In this document: positions 1-8,634 of the stretch, piece after piece
Position numbering within the stretch: the first letter of the stretch is position 1
How the letters are laid out: each line of letters starts with the position of its first letter
Source: JAABRU01 sp050180235
GTDB lineage: Bacteria > Desulfobacterota > Desulfobacteria > Desulfobacterales > Desulfococcaceae
Direction: 5' to 3'
DNA: 19,894 nt
NCBI GenBank assembly: GCA_050180235.1
Contig: JBFXEJ010000111.1
Span: 1-19,894 of the forward strand
Notes under the pieces: model-generated
Seen by the model: only the letters and a program-made list of their open reading frames with translations
Databases searched by the model: none
What the model was told of the DNA's origin: nothing
Made by a program: the position numbers and the translations under genes

Positions 1-147
1 AACCTGAATTTCAGGACACATATCAGGAGACTGAACCGTAAAACAGTCTGTTTTTCAAAGAACGAAACTGTACATGACAATGTTGGCGGAATGTATATCA
101 GCCGATATTATTTTCAGACTGGCTGCTGTTCCGATCAACGGATTTGA
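1..147 (+). CDS. IS1-family transposase, C-terminal fragment (cut by window edge)
   Basis: Frame 1 is open from the first base to a TGA at 145-147, giving 48 codons that begin NLNFRTHIRRLNRKTVCFSK. This closely resembles the C-terminus of IS1-family DDE transposases, whose InsB end carries the pattern NLxxRTxIxRLxRKTxCFSxSxxxHDxVIGxxIxxxY. The conserved basic stretch, the CFSK and the final paired tyrosines (YY) are all visible. The remainder of the transposase lies to the left of the window, so I cannot say whether the element is intact. The IS right end should fall between about 145 and 183. The stretch 148-165, with its TTTGACCCACCACCC-like sequence, is a candidate terminal inverted repeat, but the left end is not available for comparison. 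The identification rests on remembered family sequence. Confidence 0.72.
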   Translation, partial: NLNFRTHIRRLNRKTVCFSKNETVHDNVGGMYISRYYFQTGCCSDQRI

Positions 148-183
148 CCCACCACCCAATTTTGCTGAAACGGTGTAAAGAAA

Positions 184-912
184 ATGAAATCAGAAAGTGA
201 AAAAGAAATTCTTCATGGTGTTTTCCTGGCTGAAAATGATCCGGAAAAAATCTGGGGATGGGATACCCCGGCAGGAAGAATCCGGTCAAAACGCCGGGCT
301 GAACTGATTATCAGAGGCGCAGGACTGAAACCGGGTATGAAGGTTTTGGAAATTGGGTGCGGAACAGGTTTTTTTACAGAAATGTTTGCAAAAAGCGGGG
401 CGCATATTCTGGCTGTGGATATTTCGGATGATTTGCTGGAAATAGCCCGAAAACGCGGACTTCCGTCTGAAACGGTCAGCTTTGTCACTGCGCGGTTTGA
501 GGACTGCGATGCCCAGGGGCCTTTTGATGCGGTCATCGGTTCTTCCATTCTGCACCATCTGGATATTAAAACCGCCCTTGCCAAAATACACAGCCTGCTC
601 AGATCGGGCGGAGTCATGTGTTTTACAGAACCCAATATGCTCAATCCCCAGATTATGATACAGAAAAACATCCCTTTTATAAAAAAAATCATGGGAGATT
701 CACCGGATGAAACCGCTTTTTTCCGCTGGTCTTTGGATAGACTCCTGAAAAGAAAGAGATTCGCAGATATTCAGATCATGCCATTTGACTGGCTTCATCC
801 TGCCACTGCTCCCTCATTTATCAGAATGGTTGGCCGTATGGGAAAGTTACTGGAAAAAACTCCTTTCATACAGGAATTTGCAGGATCCCTGTTTATTCAG
901 GCAAAGCGATGA
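184..912 (+). CDS. Class I SAM-dependent methyltransferase
   Basis: Predicted 242-residue soluble methyltransferase with a Rossmann-type SAM-binding domain. Motif I is LEIGCGTGFF at about residues 55-64, followed by an acidic residue ending strand 2 (AVDIS, D79) and a post-motif region FDAVIGSSILHHL at about 114-126. The N-terminal WGWDTPAGRIRSKRRAEL segment is typical of small-molecule or lipid methyltransferases of the UbiE/Methyltransf_11 type. No signal peptide or membrane segment is seen. The substrate cannot be read from sequence. Given the glycosyltransferases downstream, a sugar or lipid-carrier substrate is possible but only a guess. The start has a weak purine-rich upstream stretch (AAAGAAA). 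It lies directly after an IS1-family end, so its native promoter may have been displaced. A 148-bp gap with a plausible promoter separates it from the next gene. Confidence 0.85.
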   Translation: MKSESEKEILHGVFLAENDPEKIWGWDTPAGRIRSKRRAELIIRGAGLKPGMKVLEIGCGTGFFTEMFAKSGAHILAVDISDDLLEIARKRGLPSETVSFVTARFEDCDAQGPFDAVIGSSILHHLDIKTALAKIHSLLRSGGVMCFTEPNMLNPQIMIQKNIPFIKKIMGDSPDETAFFRWSLDRLLKRKRFADIQIMPFDWLHPATAPSFIRMVGRMGKLLEKTPFIQEFAGSLFIQAKR

Positions 913-991
913 TTGCAGGCGCAAAAGAACAGGCAGACATTATCTGTCAGGATTGAAAAATGAAACTGTTTTTACGAATTATGATGCAGTC

Positions 992-1019
992 TTGTCAAAA
1001 ATCAGGGCAATTATATTAT
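992..1019 (+). promoter_or_regulatory. Candidate sigma-70-type promoter for the 1073-8555 gene run
   Basis: TTGTCA at 992-997 and TATTAT at 1014-1019 are separated by 16 bp. Each differs from the consensus hexamer by one base. Transcription would begin near 1026, about 45 bp before the ATG at 1073. It is the best-placed promoter-like pair in the 913-1072 gap. AT-rich DNA gives such matches by chance, so this is only moderately supported. Confidence 0.35.
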
Positions 1020-1072
1020 TCCGGACAAAACAGAAGCAACACTTTTACCATTTGTTATAATTGATATTTTTT

Positions 1073-3457
1073 ATGTTTATCATATTCAAAGATTTTTTTG
1101 CTGACAATTTTTCGTATAAACGGATACAGATTTTTTTCTGCCTGTTTCTGCTGATAGCTGTTTTCGGTGTTTACCGGCAGGTTATGTATCATGAATTTGT
1201 TGATTTTGATGATGATATGTATATCACCGAAAACCTTCATGTTCAAAAAGGTCTTTCATCGGAAAGTATAAAATGGGCCTTCCGTTTTACAGAAGACAAA
1301 TCCTACTGGCATCCTCTGACATGGCTTTCCCATATGCTGGATGTGGAGATGTACAGCATAAATCCCGGAAGGTATCTTCTGAACAATGTGTTCTTTCATT
1401 TTCTGAGTGCGATCATACTGTTCCTTTTTTTGGTGAAATCAACAGGGCAAATCTGGAAGAGTGCTTTTGTTGTCTCCGTCTTTGCACTGCATCCGCTCAA
1501 CGTGGAATCTGTTGCATGGGTTTCTGAAAGAAAAAATGTGCTGAGCACTTTTTTCTGGATGCTTACAATGCTTTTTTATTATTACTATTCACAACGCCCT
1601 GCTTTGATCAGATACCTGCTGGTTCTTTTCTGTTTTCTGATGGGTATCCTTGCCAAACCTATGGTCATCACCCTGCCATTTGTTCTGCTTTTGCTGGATT
1701 ACTGGCCTTTGGAACGGTTCCGTTTTATCCGGACCGATTTTTCGCGGATACGTTTTCTGATTGCAGAAAAAATCCCTTTGTTTGCTGTTTCAGGAATATC
1801 GGTTTTTCTTTCCATTGTTTCTCTGCATTACAGCACCATTGTATCCACAGATCCGGTACCTATGGGACTCCGGATTGAAAATGCCCTGGTTTCTTATTTT
1901 GCCTATATCGGAAAAATGTTTTTTCCATACAAACTTGCTGTATTTTATCCTTATCCCTATCAAATCGCTCTTTGGAAAAGTCTTGGATACGCTGTCCTGC
2001 TGATCGGTATTACATGGTTCATACTCAGGAACATGAAAGACAGACCATACGGCCTGATGGGATGGTTTTGGTTTTTGGGAACTATGGTTCCGGTATTGGG
2101 GATCAAGCGGGCAGGATTGTGGCCTGCTTTGGCAGACCGCTGGTCATATATCCCGCTTGTGGGTCTGTTTATCATTTTTTCATGGGGCGTTTCTGATATT
2201 TCAGACCGGTTGCCGAAAAAAAGGATTATTCTTTCTGTCTTGTCCGCTCTGATTATTTCCATATTGGCGACGCTTACATTTATCCAGATCGGATACTGGC
2301 AAAACGCTGTTTCACTCTTTACGAGAGCCGCAAGTGTCACCGAAAATAACTGGCTGATGCATTTCAATCTTGGAGCAGCATTGGAAAAACAGGGAAAAAC
2401 AGAAGAAGCCATTATTGAATATCGTAAGTCACTGCATATCAATCCGCATGATGAGGACACGCGTTACAGTCTTGCTGCCGCCCTTTCAAAAATCGGCCAG
2501 ACAGAGGAAGCGGTTTCCGAATACAATACAATTCTGAAAAAAAATCCCCGTCATAAAAATGCACATAACAACATGGGGATTCTTCTGGCGGAAAAGGGAA
2601 AATTTGCAGAAGCCATAAAGCATTACTCAACTGCCATCCAACTTGATCCGGATTTTGATCTGGCATACATAAACAGAGGATCTGCTTTTTTTTCCCTTGG
2701 AAAAACCGGAGAGGCCATAAAGAATTATCTGAAAGCAGTGGAATGCAATCCTTCCCGTCTCCTCACTTACAAAAATCTGGCTGCCGTCTATGCTGCACAG
2801 CAGGATTATAATCGGGAAATATACTGGTATCTGAGAGCGCTGCACTCCGGTTTTCATGATGCGGACATACATAATGCTCTGGGGATTGCGCTGCTGCGAA
2901 AAGGAAAACTGAAAGATGCTGCTGTCCATTTCCGCCTGTCCTGTGAATCAGAACCGGAAAACCCTTTATACAGAAAACATCTTGCAGATACTGCCGAAGA
3001 AATGGAAAATATCAAAAAAAAACTTGCAGAAATTGAGAAAAAAATGAAACAGAATCCTGATGATTTTCATCTGCATTATGAATCCTGTGTCCTGTGTACG
3101 GATATTGGAGAAACCGAACAGGCCATCCGGCATTGCAGGATATCTTTGGAAAAAAATCCGAATTTTCCGGATGCATTGGAAAAACTGGCAATACTTTATA
3201 TTGCCGTGAAAGATTATTCCTCTGCTGTTTCTTTGTATGAAAGGCTGTCAGCTCTCAGTCCGGATTCAGCAGAAATCTGCTACAGCATTGCCTGCCTTTA
3301 TGCCATGCTGAATGTGCCGGACAGGGCTGTTGAATGGCTTGCAAAATCCGCAGAAAAGGGATTTGATGACTGGGAACTCATCAAAACAGACAGCAGACTG
3401 GGAAATATCCGTCATACAGATTATTATCAATCTCTTATTTTGAAAAATGGAAAGTGA
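1073..3457 (+). CDS. TMTC-like GT-C glycosyltransferase with C-terminal TPR array (copy A1)
   Basis: Predicted 794-residue polytopic membrane protein with a C-terminal tetratricopeptide domain. The first ~420 residues hold about ten hydrophobic segments. An acidic loop FDDD (about 45-48) follows the first membrane segment, in the position of the GT-C catalytic acid. Other landmarks are HPLNVESVAWVSERKN (about 140-155), AKPM (194-197) and ADRWSYIP (354-361). This order matches bacterial relatives of eukaryotic TMTC O-mannosyltransferases (CAZy GT105). Residues from ~429 to ~770 form about nine TPRs, broken by a charged helical stretch EEMENIKKKLAEIEKKMKQ. The likely role is transfer of a polyprenyl-phosphate-linked sugar to a protein outside the cytoplasm, with the TPRs holding the acceptor; donor and acceptor are unknown. 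An upstream in-frame TTG at 1061 is possible. I prefer the ATG at 1073, although neither has a clear ribosome site. The next gene begins at or just past its stop, implying co-transcription. Confidence 0.85.
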   Translation: MFIIFKDFFADNFSYKRIQIFFCLFLLIAVFGVYRQVMYHEFVDFDDDMYITENLHVQKGLSSESIKWAFRFTEDKSYWHPLTWLSHMLDVEMYSINPGRYLLNNVFFHFLSAIILFLFLVKSTGQIWKSAFVVSVFALHPLNVESVAWVSERKNVLSTFFWMLTMLFYYYYSQRPALIRYLLVLFCFLMGILAKPMVITLPFVLLLLDYWPLERFRFIRTDFSRIRFLIAEKIPLFAVSGISVFLSIVSLHYSTIVSTDPVPMGLRIENALVSYFAYIGKMFFPYKLAVFYPYPYQIALWKSLGYAVLLIGITWFILRNMKDRPYGLMGWFWFLGTMVPVLGIKRAGLWPALADRWSYIPLVGLFIIFSWGVSDISDRLPKKRIILSVLSALIISILATLTFIQIGYWQNAVSLFTRAASVTENNWLMHFNLGAALEKQGKTEEAIIEYRKSLHINPHDEDTRYSLAAALSKIGQTEEAVSEYNTILKKNPRHKNAHNNMGILLAEKGKFAEAIKHYSTAIQLDPDFDLAYINRGSAFFSLGKTGEAIKNYLKAVECNPSRLLTYKNLAAVYAAQQDYNREIYWYLRALHSGFHDADIHNALGIALLRKGKLKDAAVHFRLSCESEPENPLYRKHLADTAEEMENIKKKLAEIEKKMKQNPDDFHLHYESCVLCTDIGETEQAIRHCRISLEKNPNFPDALEKLAILYIAVKDYSSAVSLYERLSALSPDSAEICYSIACLYAMLNVPDRAVEWLAKSAEKGFDDWELIKTDSRLGNIRHTDYYQSLILKNGK

Positions 3458-3468
3458 AGGGATTTTTT

Positions 3469-5241
3469 ATGCAGTTTTCATCCATACAAAATAAAAATCC
3501 GGTGATTCTTATCTGCCTGCTTTTGACAATGGCAGTTCTGATAACTTATCTGCCGGTCAGGAATTATGATTTCATCAACTTTGATGACACGGAATATATA
3601 ACCGAAAATGAATATGTCAGAAAAGGACTGACACGGGAAAGCATTGCCTGGGCTTTTGACGTAAATCACGGCCCCTATTTTCACCCACTGACATGGCTCT
3701 CCCATATGATGGATATGGAACTGTTCGGAATGAATCCCGGTATGCACCACTGCATGAATCTCCTGTTTCATATATTCAATACTCTGCTTTTGTTCTTTTT
3801 TTTGCGGAAAACCACAGATGCTGTCTGGAAAAGTGCCATTGTATCCGCATTGTTTGCCCTGCATCCTGTGAATGTGGAATCTGTGGCATGGATAGCGGAA
3901 AGGAAAAATGTTTTAAGCACCTTTTTCTGGATGCTTACCATTCTGGCATATGTCTCTTATGTCAAAAATCAGAATCTTTTGAAATATCTTTTTGTTATCC
4001 TGATTTTTCAGACAGGTCTGCTGGCAAAACCCATGCTGGTCACGCTACCCTGTGTCATGCTTCTCACAGATTACTGGCCCCTGCGGCGTTTCGAACTCAA
4101 AGAAATTCCGACTTCCCGTTTTTTCCCCGTTCTGATGGAAAAAATTCCTTTTTTTATCCTTTCCGTTTTTTCTGTGTGGCTGTCTTCTGTTTCCATACAT
4201 GTTTCAAAAGACTTGTCAGGCGGAGAGATGGGGTTTATAACATTTGACAGCACTCCCTTTTCCCTGAGAATTTCAAATGCCGCAGTTTCCTATATCGCTT
4301 ATCTGAAAAAAATGATCCTGCCCTTTGAATTGTCCATTTTTTATCCCTATCCGGATCATATTTCTTTATGGAAAAGTGCCGGGGCAGCTTTTCTGCTGAT
4401 CCTTATTACAGTGATGGCTGTCAGACTGGCAAAACAGAAAGCCTTTTTCATTACAGGCTGGTTATGGTATATGGGAACACTGGTTCCCGTAAGCGGTCTT
4501 AAACAGGCCGGTCTCTGGCCGGCTATGGCCGACAGATGGGCCTATATCCCTTTTATCGGAATCTTTGTCATGCTTGTATGGGGAGTCTCTGATATACTCA
4601 AAGGATTTTCTTTGCATAAAATGCTGTATATCTGCATTTCCCTGTTCAGTATCCTGTACATTGGGCTGTATGCAGCCCGGCAGATGGATCACTGGCGGAA
4701 TTCCCGCACCATATTTTCCCATGCGCTTTCAGTCAATGAAAACAATATTCTGGCGCATAACAATCTGGGAGCCTTTTACATCATGCAGGGAGAACCGGAC
4801 AGGGCAATCTTTCACTTTTCCCGTGTTACGGATATAAAACCCTCATATAAGGCCGGGAAGGAAAGACTTGAAAAAGCGCATCTGCTCAGGGCTGAAATGC
4901 TTGTTTCCCAGGCACAGTATGAGGAGGCACTTTTTCATATCTCCAAAGCATACCATTCTGATCCTGATGCTGCCGGGGTGCTTCATCAGTTGGGATATAT
5001 GCTTATGGAACAGAATCATCTGGGGGAATCTGTAAAATATTTGTCAGAATCTGTCAAAAAAAATCCTTCTTATGCCCCCGCGCACAATGATCTGGGAATT
5101 GCATTTGTGCGCATGAACCGGATCAGGGACGCTGTGGAACATTTCAGAAGGGCCGCGGAAATCGCGCCGGATGATGCAGAAATACGCAGGAATTTGGAAA
5201 AAAGTCTTGAACTGTCTTATAACGGCCAGGAACTGAAATAA
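3469..5241 (+). CDS. TMTC-like GT-C glycosyltransferase with short TPR tail (copy A2)
   Basis: Predicted 590-residue membrane protein, clearly a paralogue of the preceding gene. It shares NFDDTEYITEN (about 37-47), HPVNVESVAWIAERKN (132-147), AKPMLVTLP and LWPAMADRWAYIP, all at matching positions. The TPR tail is much shorter: about four repeats from ~427 to ~572, including a clear final pair (APAHNDLGIAFVRMNRIRDA). The main difference from A1 is therefore loss or non-expansion of TPRs. The GTG at 3454 overlaps the previous stop (GTGA), but ATG 3469 has the purine run GAAGGGA 7-8 bases upstream and is preferred. The predicted role is lipid-linked sugar transfer on the periplasmic face. The two neighbours probably arose by tandem duplication. 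Close spacing (19 bp) to the pilR-like gene suggests one transcript. Confidence 0.85.
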   Translation: MQFSSIQNKNPVILICLLLTMAVLITYLPVRNYDFINFDDTEYITENEYVRKGLTRESIAWAFDVNHGPYFHPLTWLSHMMDMELFGMNPGMHHCMNLLFHIFNTLLLFFFLRKTTDAVWKSAIVSALFALHPVNVESVAWIAERKNVLSTFFWMLTILAYVSYVKNQNLLKYLFVILIFQTGLLAKPMLVTLPCVMLLTDYWPLRRFELKEIPTSRFFPVLMEKIPFFILSVFSVWLSSVSIHVSKDLSGGEMGFITFDSTPFSLRISNAAVSYIAYLKKMILPFELSIFYPYPDHISLWKSAGAAFLLILITVMAVRLAKQKAFFITGWLWYMGTLVPVSGLKQAGLWPAMADRWAYIPFIGIFVMLVWGVSDILKGFSLHKMLYICISLFSILYIGLYAARQMDHWRNSRTIFSHALSVNENNILAHNNLGAFYIMQGEPDRAIFHFSRVTDIKPSYKAGKERLEKAHLLRAEMLVSQAQYEEALFHISKAYHSDPDAAGVLHQLGYMLMEQNHLGESVKYLSESVKKNPSYAPAHNDLGIAFVRMNRIRDAVEHFRRAAEIAPDDAEIRRNLEKSLELSYNGQELK

Positions 5242-5260
5242 GGATAAAGGAGTTTGCCGC

Positions 5261-6655
5261 ATGAGCGAAAACAGAGCCCGCCTGCTGATTGTTGATGATG
5301 AACTGAGTATGCGTGAATTGCTGCAATTCATGCTGAAACGGGAAGGGTATGATGTTTCATGCGCGGAAAGCGGCCAGACCGCAGTTTCAATGATAAACAG
5401 CGCAGATTATGATCTGCTGCTCTGCGATATCCGTCTGGGAGATATGACAGGACTGGAGGTGCTGAAGGCCGCGAAAAAAAAAAACCGGAATACACTGGTA
5501 ATTATGATATCCGCATATGCCTCGGCAGAAACAGCAGTGGAAGCCATGAATGAAGGGGCTTATGACTATCTTCCCAAGCCCTTTGACAACAATGAACTAA
5601 AACAGGCCATTGCCAGGGCACTTGAGATAAAAACCTTAGAGGAGGAAAAAAAAAGGATTGATGACAACCTGAAACAGAATTTCCATTTTGGCATGATTGT
5701 GGGAAGCAGTCCCAAAATGCTTCATATCTATGAAATGGTCAGACAGGTTGCCAAAACAAAGACCAATATACTGATTACCGGTGAAAGCGGCACGGGAAAG
5801 GAACTGATTGCCAGGGCAATCCACGAACAGAGTAACCGCAGGGACTGCCCCTTTGTTGCCATCAACTGCGGGGGAATTCCGGAAACGCTGATGGAGAGTG
5901 AACTTTTCGGACATAAAAAAGGCTCTTTTACCGGAGCGACAAATGACAAAAAAGGACTTTTTGAAACCGCACATAACGGAACCCTTTTTCTTGATGAAAT
6001 TGGTGAAATCGGTATTCCCCTGCAGGTCAAGCTCCTTCGGGCAGTTCAGGAAAAGACCTTTAACCGGATCGGGGGAAATGAGAATATTTCCGTGGATACC
6101 AGAATCATTTCCGCGACAAACAAAACTCTGGAAGAGGAAGTAATAGCGGGAAGATTCCGGGAGGATCTGTTTTACCGTCTGAATGTGATTGAAATCAGGG
6201 TTCCGCCTCTTCGGGAGAGAAAAGAGGATCTCCGTTCCCTTGCCCAGCATTTTCTGGAAAAATATACCAAAGAAATGGGCAAGGAGATTACCAAAATATC
6301 TTCCTATGCCATTGATCTGCTCAATAAATATGATTTTCCCGGAAATATCCGGGAGCTTGAGAATCTCATAGAACGCAGCGTGGCACTGACCAATACCAAT
6401 ATTCTGCTGCCGGACAGTCTTGCAATTTCAGTTCACAAAAGAAAGGGACAGCAGGATGACAAAAATAAAGCTTCCTTGCATACAGAGGTTGCAAAAGGGG
6501 TTGACCTGGATGAAATACTGGCTGATACGGAGAGAAAATACATTGAGGAAGCCATGAACATAAGTAATGGAAACAAGCAGAAAACAGCGGAACTGCTTGG
6601 GATCAATCTCCGTTCCCTGCGATACCGCATGAAAAAACTGGATATGGAGGAATGA
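5261..6655 (+). CDS. pilR: PilR-like sigma-54-dependent response regulator
   Basis: NtrC-family activator of 464 residues with three domains. The receiver domain (about 5-120) has acidic D12/D13, phosphoacceptor D56 (CDIRLGDMTG), S84 and K106. The AAA+ domain (about 143-378) has Walker A GESGTGKE at 174-181, the sigma-54 contact loop GSFTGA at 221-226, Walker B LFLDEIGE at 242-249 and arginines in GRFREDLFYRL at 297-307. A Fis-type helix-turn-helix occupies about 425-460. It binds DNA upstream of sigma-54 promoters and remodels RNA polymerase when phosphorylated. Overall sequence and length suit PilR, the pilin activator. Context agrees strongly: two sigma-54 promoters, each ahead of a pilin gene, lie 2 and 5 kb downstream. 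The usual contact loop is GAFTGA; I recall the serine form as found among PilR proteins. The ribosome site AAAGGAG (5246-5252) fixes the start. No partner sensor kinase PilS is present in the window. Confidence 0.85.
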   Translation: MSENRARLLIVDDELSMRELLQFMLKREGYDVSCAESGQTAVSMINSADYDLLLCDIRLGDMTGLEVLKAAKKKNRNTLVIMISAYASAETAVEAMNEGAYDYLPKPFDNNELKQAIARALEIKTLEEEKKRIDDNLKQNFHFGMIVGSSPKMLHIYEMVRQVAKTKTNILITGESGTGKELIARAIHEQSNRRDCPFVAINCGGIPETLMESELFGHKKGSFTGATNDKKGLFETAHNGTLFLDEIGEIGIPLQVKLLRAVQEKTFNRIGGNENISVDTRIISATNKTLEEEVIAGRFREDLFYRLNVIEIRVPPLRERKEDLRSLAQHFLEKYTKEMGKEITKISSYAIDLLNKYDFPGNIRELENLIERSVALTNTNILLPDSLAISVHKRKGQQDDKNKASLHTEVAKGVDLDEILADTERKYIEEAMNISNGNKQKTAELLGINLRSLRYRMKKLDMEE

Positions 6656-6656
6656 G

Positions 6657-8555
6657 ATGATTCTGTTTGCCTCACAGAAATATCAGAGGGTGTTTTCCTA
6701 TCTTTTCTTTTGCTTTTTGCTCATAGCTGCCGTAATTTTCATATACCGGCCGGCTCTGAACGGCCCATTTCTCTTTGATGACAGCCCCAATATTGCTGCA
6801 AATCAGCATCTTCAGATAAATTCCCTTTCCTGGGAAAGCCTGAAAACCGTATGGCTGGCAAAACATCCCCTTAAGGAACGCAGACTGTCCTATATGAGTT
6901 TTGCACTCAACTATTACTGGAAAGGAATGAATCCCAGATATTTCCGTATGGTGAACATTATGATTCACACTGGCTGCGGACTTCTGGCTGCGTTTCTGTT
7001 TCATCAGATTCTCCGTATCCCCTGGCTTGCTTCCAGGTATGGCAATGCAAGATTTCTGATAATCTGGGCTTCAGCTTTTCTGTGGACACTTCACCCGATT
7101 CAGATCAATGCAGTTTCCTATATTGTCCAGCGCATGACCAGCCTGTCTGTTTTTTTTTCCCTGCTTTCGCTGAACCTGTGGATGTATGTCCGCAGATATT
7201 TGGAAAATAAAAATTATATACGGTTTTCAGTATATCTCTTCTTATGTGTTTCTGCATGGGCCTGCGGTCTGCTGTGCAAAGAGCAGGTGATTGTTCTCCC
7301 CGGACTTGTTCTGATAAGCGAATTCCTGCTGTTTCAGGAAGAGGTTCCCAAACTGAAATGGCAGTGGTTCCTTCTTCCAATCCTGATCATTGCCTGCATT
7401 TCGCCCTTTGTCAGCGCGACAGAACAGATTAGGTTTCTTTTTCCCAAATATGAATACCGGGATTTTACCCTCAGCCAAAGACTGATGACCGAATCCCGTG
7501 TTCTGTGGCATTATCTTTCTTTGTTTTATTTTCCGGCATCCCAGCGTTTTACACTGATTTATGATTATCCTGTCTCACGCACTCTGCTTTCCCCGCCTTC
7601 CACCATTATCAGCATACTGGCCTGGATGTTCCTTGTGCTTTTTATCTGGATGCAGAGAAGCAGATACCGGGTATTCTCTTGGATGACTGCATGGTTCTTG
7701 GTGTCCCATCTGGTGGAATCAACTATCCTTCCTCTGGAGATTATTTATGAACACCGCATGTATATGCCCTCACTGGCTTTGGCTTTGGGGACGTTGCTGC
7801 TGATATGGGATGGCGGAAAACGGATTAGCATTTCCAAACACATTCAGAACATTGTCTTTGTGCTTTTTATTCTGCTTATCGCAGCGTCAACATATATACG
7901 AAATATGGATTTCAAAGATTCGGTTTCTTTCTACCGCACGGAACTTGAAAAATATCCGAACAGCAAAAGAATTCTCCTGAATTTGGCAGTTGCTCTGCTC
8001 CAATCCGGGGAATACCGGGAAAGCGAACATATTCTTGGCCGTCTGGCAGAAACCCATCCTTATGATCTTCATGTACTTCAGACTTGGTACAATTTTCTGC
8101 TTTATGAAAAAAAAGACACGGAAAAGGCCGAAGAGGTTTATCAGCAAATGCTTAAAAGCATCCGTGAAGGTTTTTTCAATCCGATAGAGCATATGGGGGC
8201 ATTGGAAATGCTGGTTACGGATTTTCTTGATACAGGCAGATATGCACAGGCCTGTGCCATGCTTGATTTGCTGGTGTCTGATTTTTCCCAAAACAGTTTG
8301 CTGTGGTATATGCACGGACATTGCCTGATCAGACAGGGAAGCTGGGAAAGAGGGGGGAAATCTTTGCAGGAGGCATGGAAACTTTCTCCGGACAATGAGG
8401 AAATAAAATACTGGTACGGAGAAAGCCTAATCCATGCCGGTAATATAAAGGAAGGATGCCGTATTTTCATGGAACTGAAAGATTCGCGAAACAGAACCAT
8501 TGCCGGGATGAGCGAAAACAGGGAGAAAGATATTTGCAAAGAGATATATCCCTGA
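6657..8555 (+). CDS. TMTC-like GT-C glycosyltransferase with TPR tail (copy B1)
   Basis: Predicted 632-residue polytopic membrane protein of a second TMTC-like subtype. Landmarks are FLFDDSPNI (38-46), HPIQINAVSYIVQRM (146-160), GLLCKEQ (204-210), LFYFPASQRF (289-298) and EHRMYMP (365-371). About ten hydrophobic segments span ~15-415, then ~437-610 holds degenerate TPRs. The acidic FDD loop and the KE and E-R-x-Y-x-P motifs are closer to the eukaryotic TMTC pattern than those of copies A1/A2, which have ERKN and DRWxYIP. The predicted role is sugar transfer from a polyprenyl phosphate to a secreted or surface protein. The start is one base after the pilR stop with ribosome site GGAGG at 6646-6650, so it is translationally linked to pilR. 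A type IV pilin unit follows 341 bp downstream. Confidence 0.85.
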   Translation: MILFASQKYQRVFSYLFFCFLLIAAVIFIYRPALNGPFLFDDSPNIAANQHLQINSLSWESLKTVWLAKHPLKERRLSYMSFALNYYWKGMNPRYFRMVNIMIHTGCGLLAAFLFHQILRIPWLASRYGNARFLIIWASAFLWTLHPIQINAVSYIVQRMTSLSVFFSLLSLNLWMYVRRYLENKNYIRFSVYLFLCVSAWACGLLCKEQVIVLPGLVLISEFLLFQEEVPKLKWQWFLLPILIIACISPFVSATEQIRFLFPKYEYRDFTLSQRLMTESRVLWHYLSLFYFPASQRFTLIYDYPVSRTLLSPPSTIISILAWMFLVLFIWMQRSRYRVFSWMTAWFLVSHLVESTILPLEIIYEHRMYMPSLALALGTLLLIWDGGKRISISKHIQNIVFVLFILLIAASTYIRNMDFKDSVSFYRTELEKYPNSKRILLNLAVALLQSGEYRESEHILGRLAETHPYDLHVLQTWYNFLLYEKKDTEKAEEVYQQMLKSIREGFFNPIEHMGALEMLVTDFLDTGRYAQACAMLDLLVSDFSQNSLLWYMHGHCLIRQGSWERGGKSLQEAWKLSPDNEEIKYWYGESLIHAGNIKEGCRIFMELKDSRNRTIAGMSENREKDICKEIYP

Positions 8556-8570
8556 AAATTGCTGCGTTCT

Positions 8571-8632
8571 GACAAGGAGGTATAATTACTGTCCTTTGAA
8601 TGACAATTTTTGTCAGATAATTGACAAAAATT
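8571..8632. promoter_or_regulatory. Candidate PilR upstream activating site: TGTC/GACA cluster
   Basis: Five TGTC or GACA tetramers fall at 8571, 8590, 8602, 8611 and 8623. They form nested inverted repeats. TGACAA-TTT-TTGTCA spans 8601-8615, and an 11-bp perfect pair, AATTTTTGTCA (8605-8615) and TGACAAAAATT (8622-8632), is separated by six bases. TGTC-containing sites clustered upstream of pilA are the reported PilR target in Pseudomonas. The centre lies about 130 bp upstream of the -24 element at 8747, a usual enhancer distance for sigma-54 activators. Binding is inferred, not shown. Confidence 0.55.
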
Positions 8633-8634
8633 TG

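Noticed and set aside
213..692. A 159-codon minus-strand frame opposite the methyltransferase
   Set aside because: The + strand frame carries complete methyltransferase motifs, and the antisense translation shows no family signature.
8571..8600. A perfect AAGGAGGT ribosome-binding sequence at 8574-8581
   Set aside because: No start codon at a suitable distance opens more than a few codons (a CTG frame stops almost at once). It overlaps the TGTC/GACA cluster and is probably coincidental or a relic.
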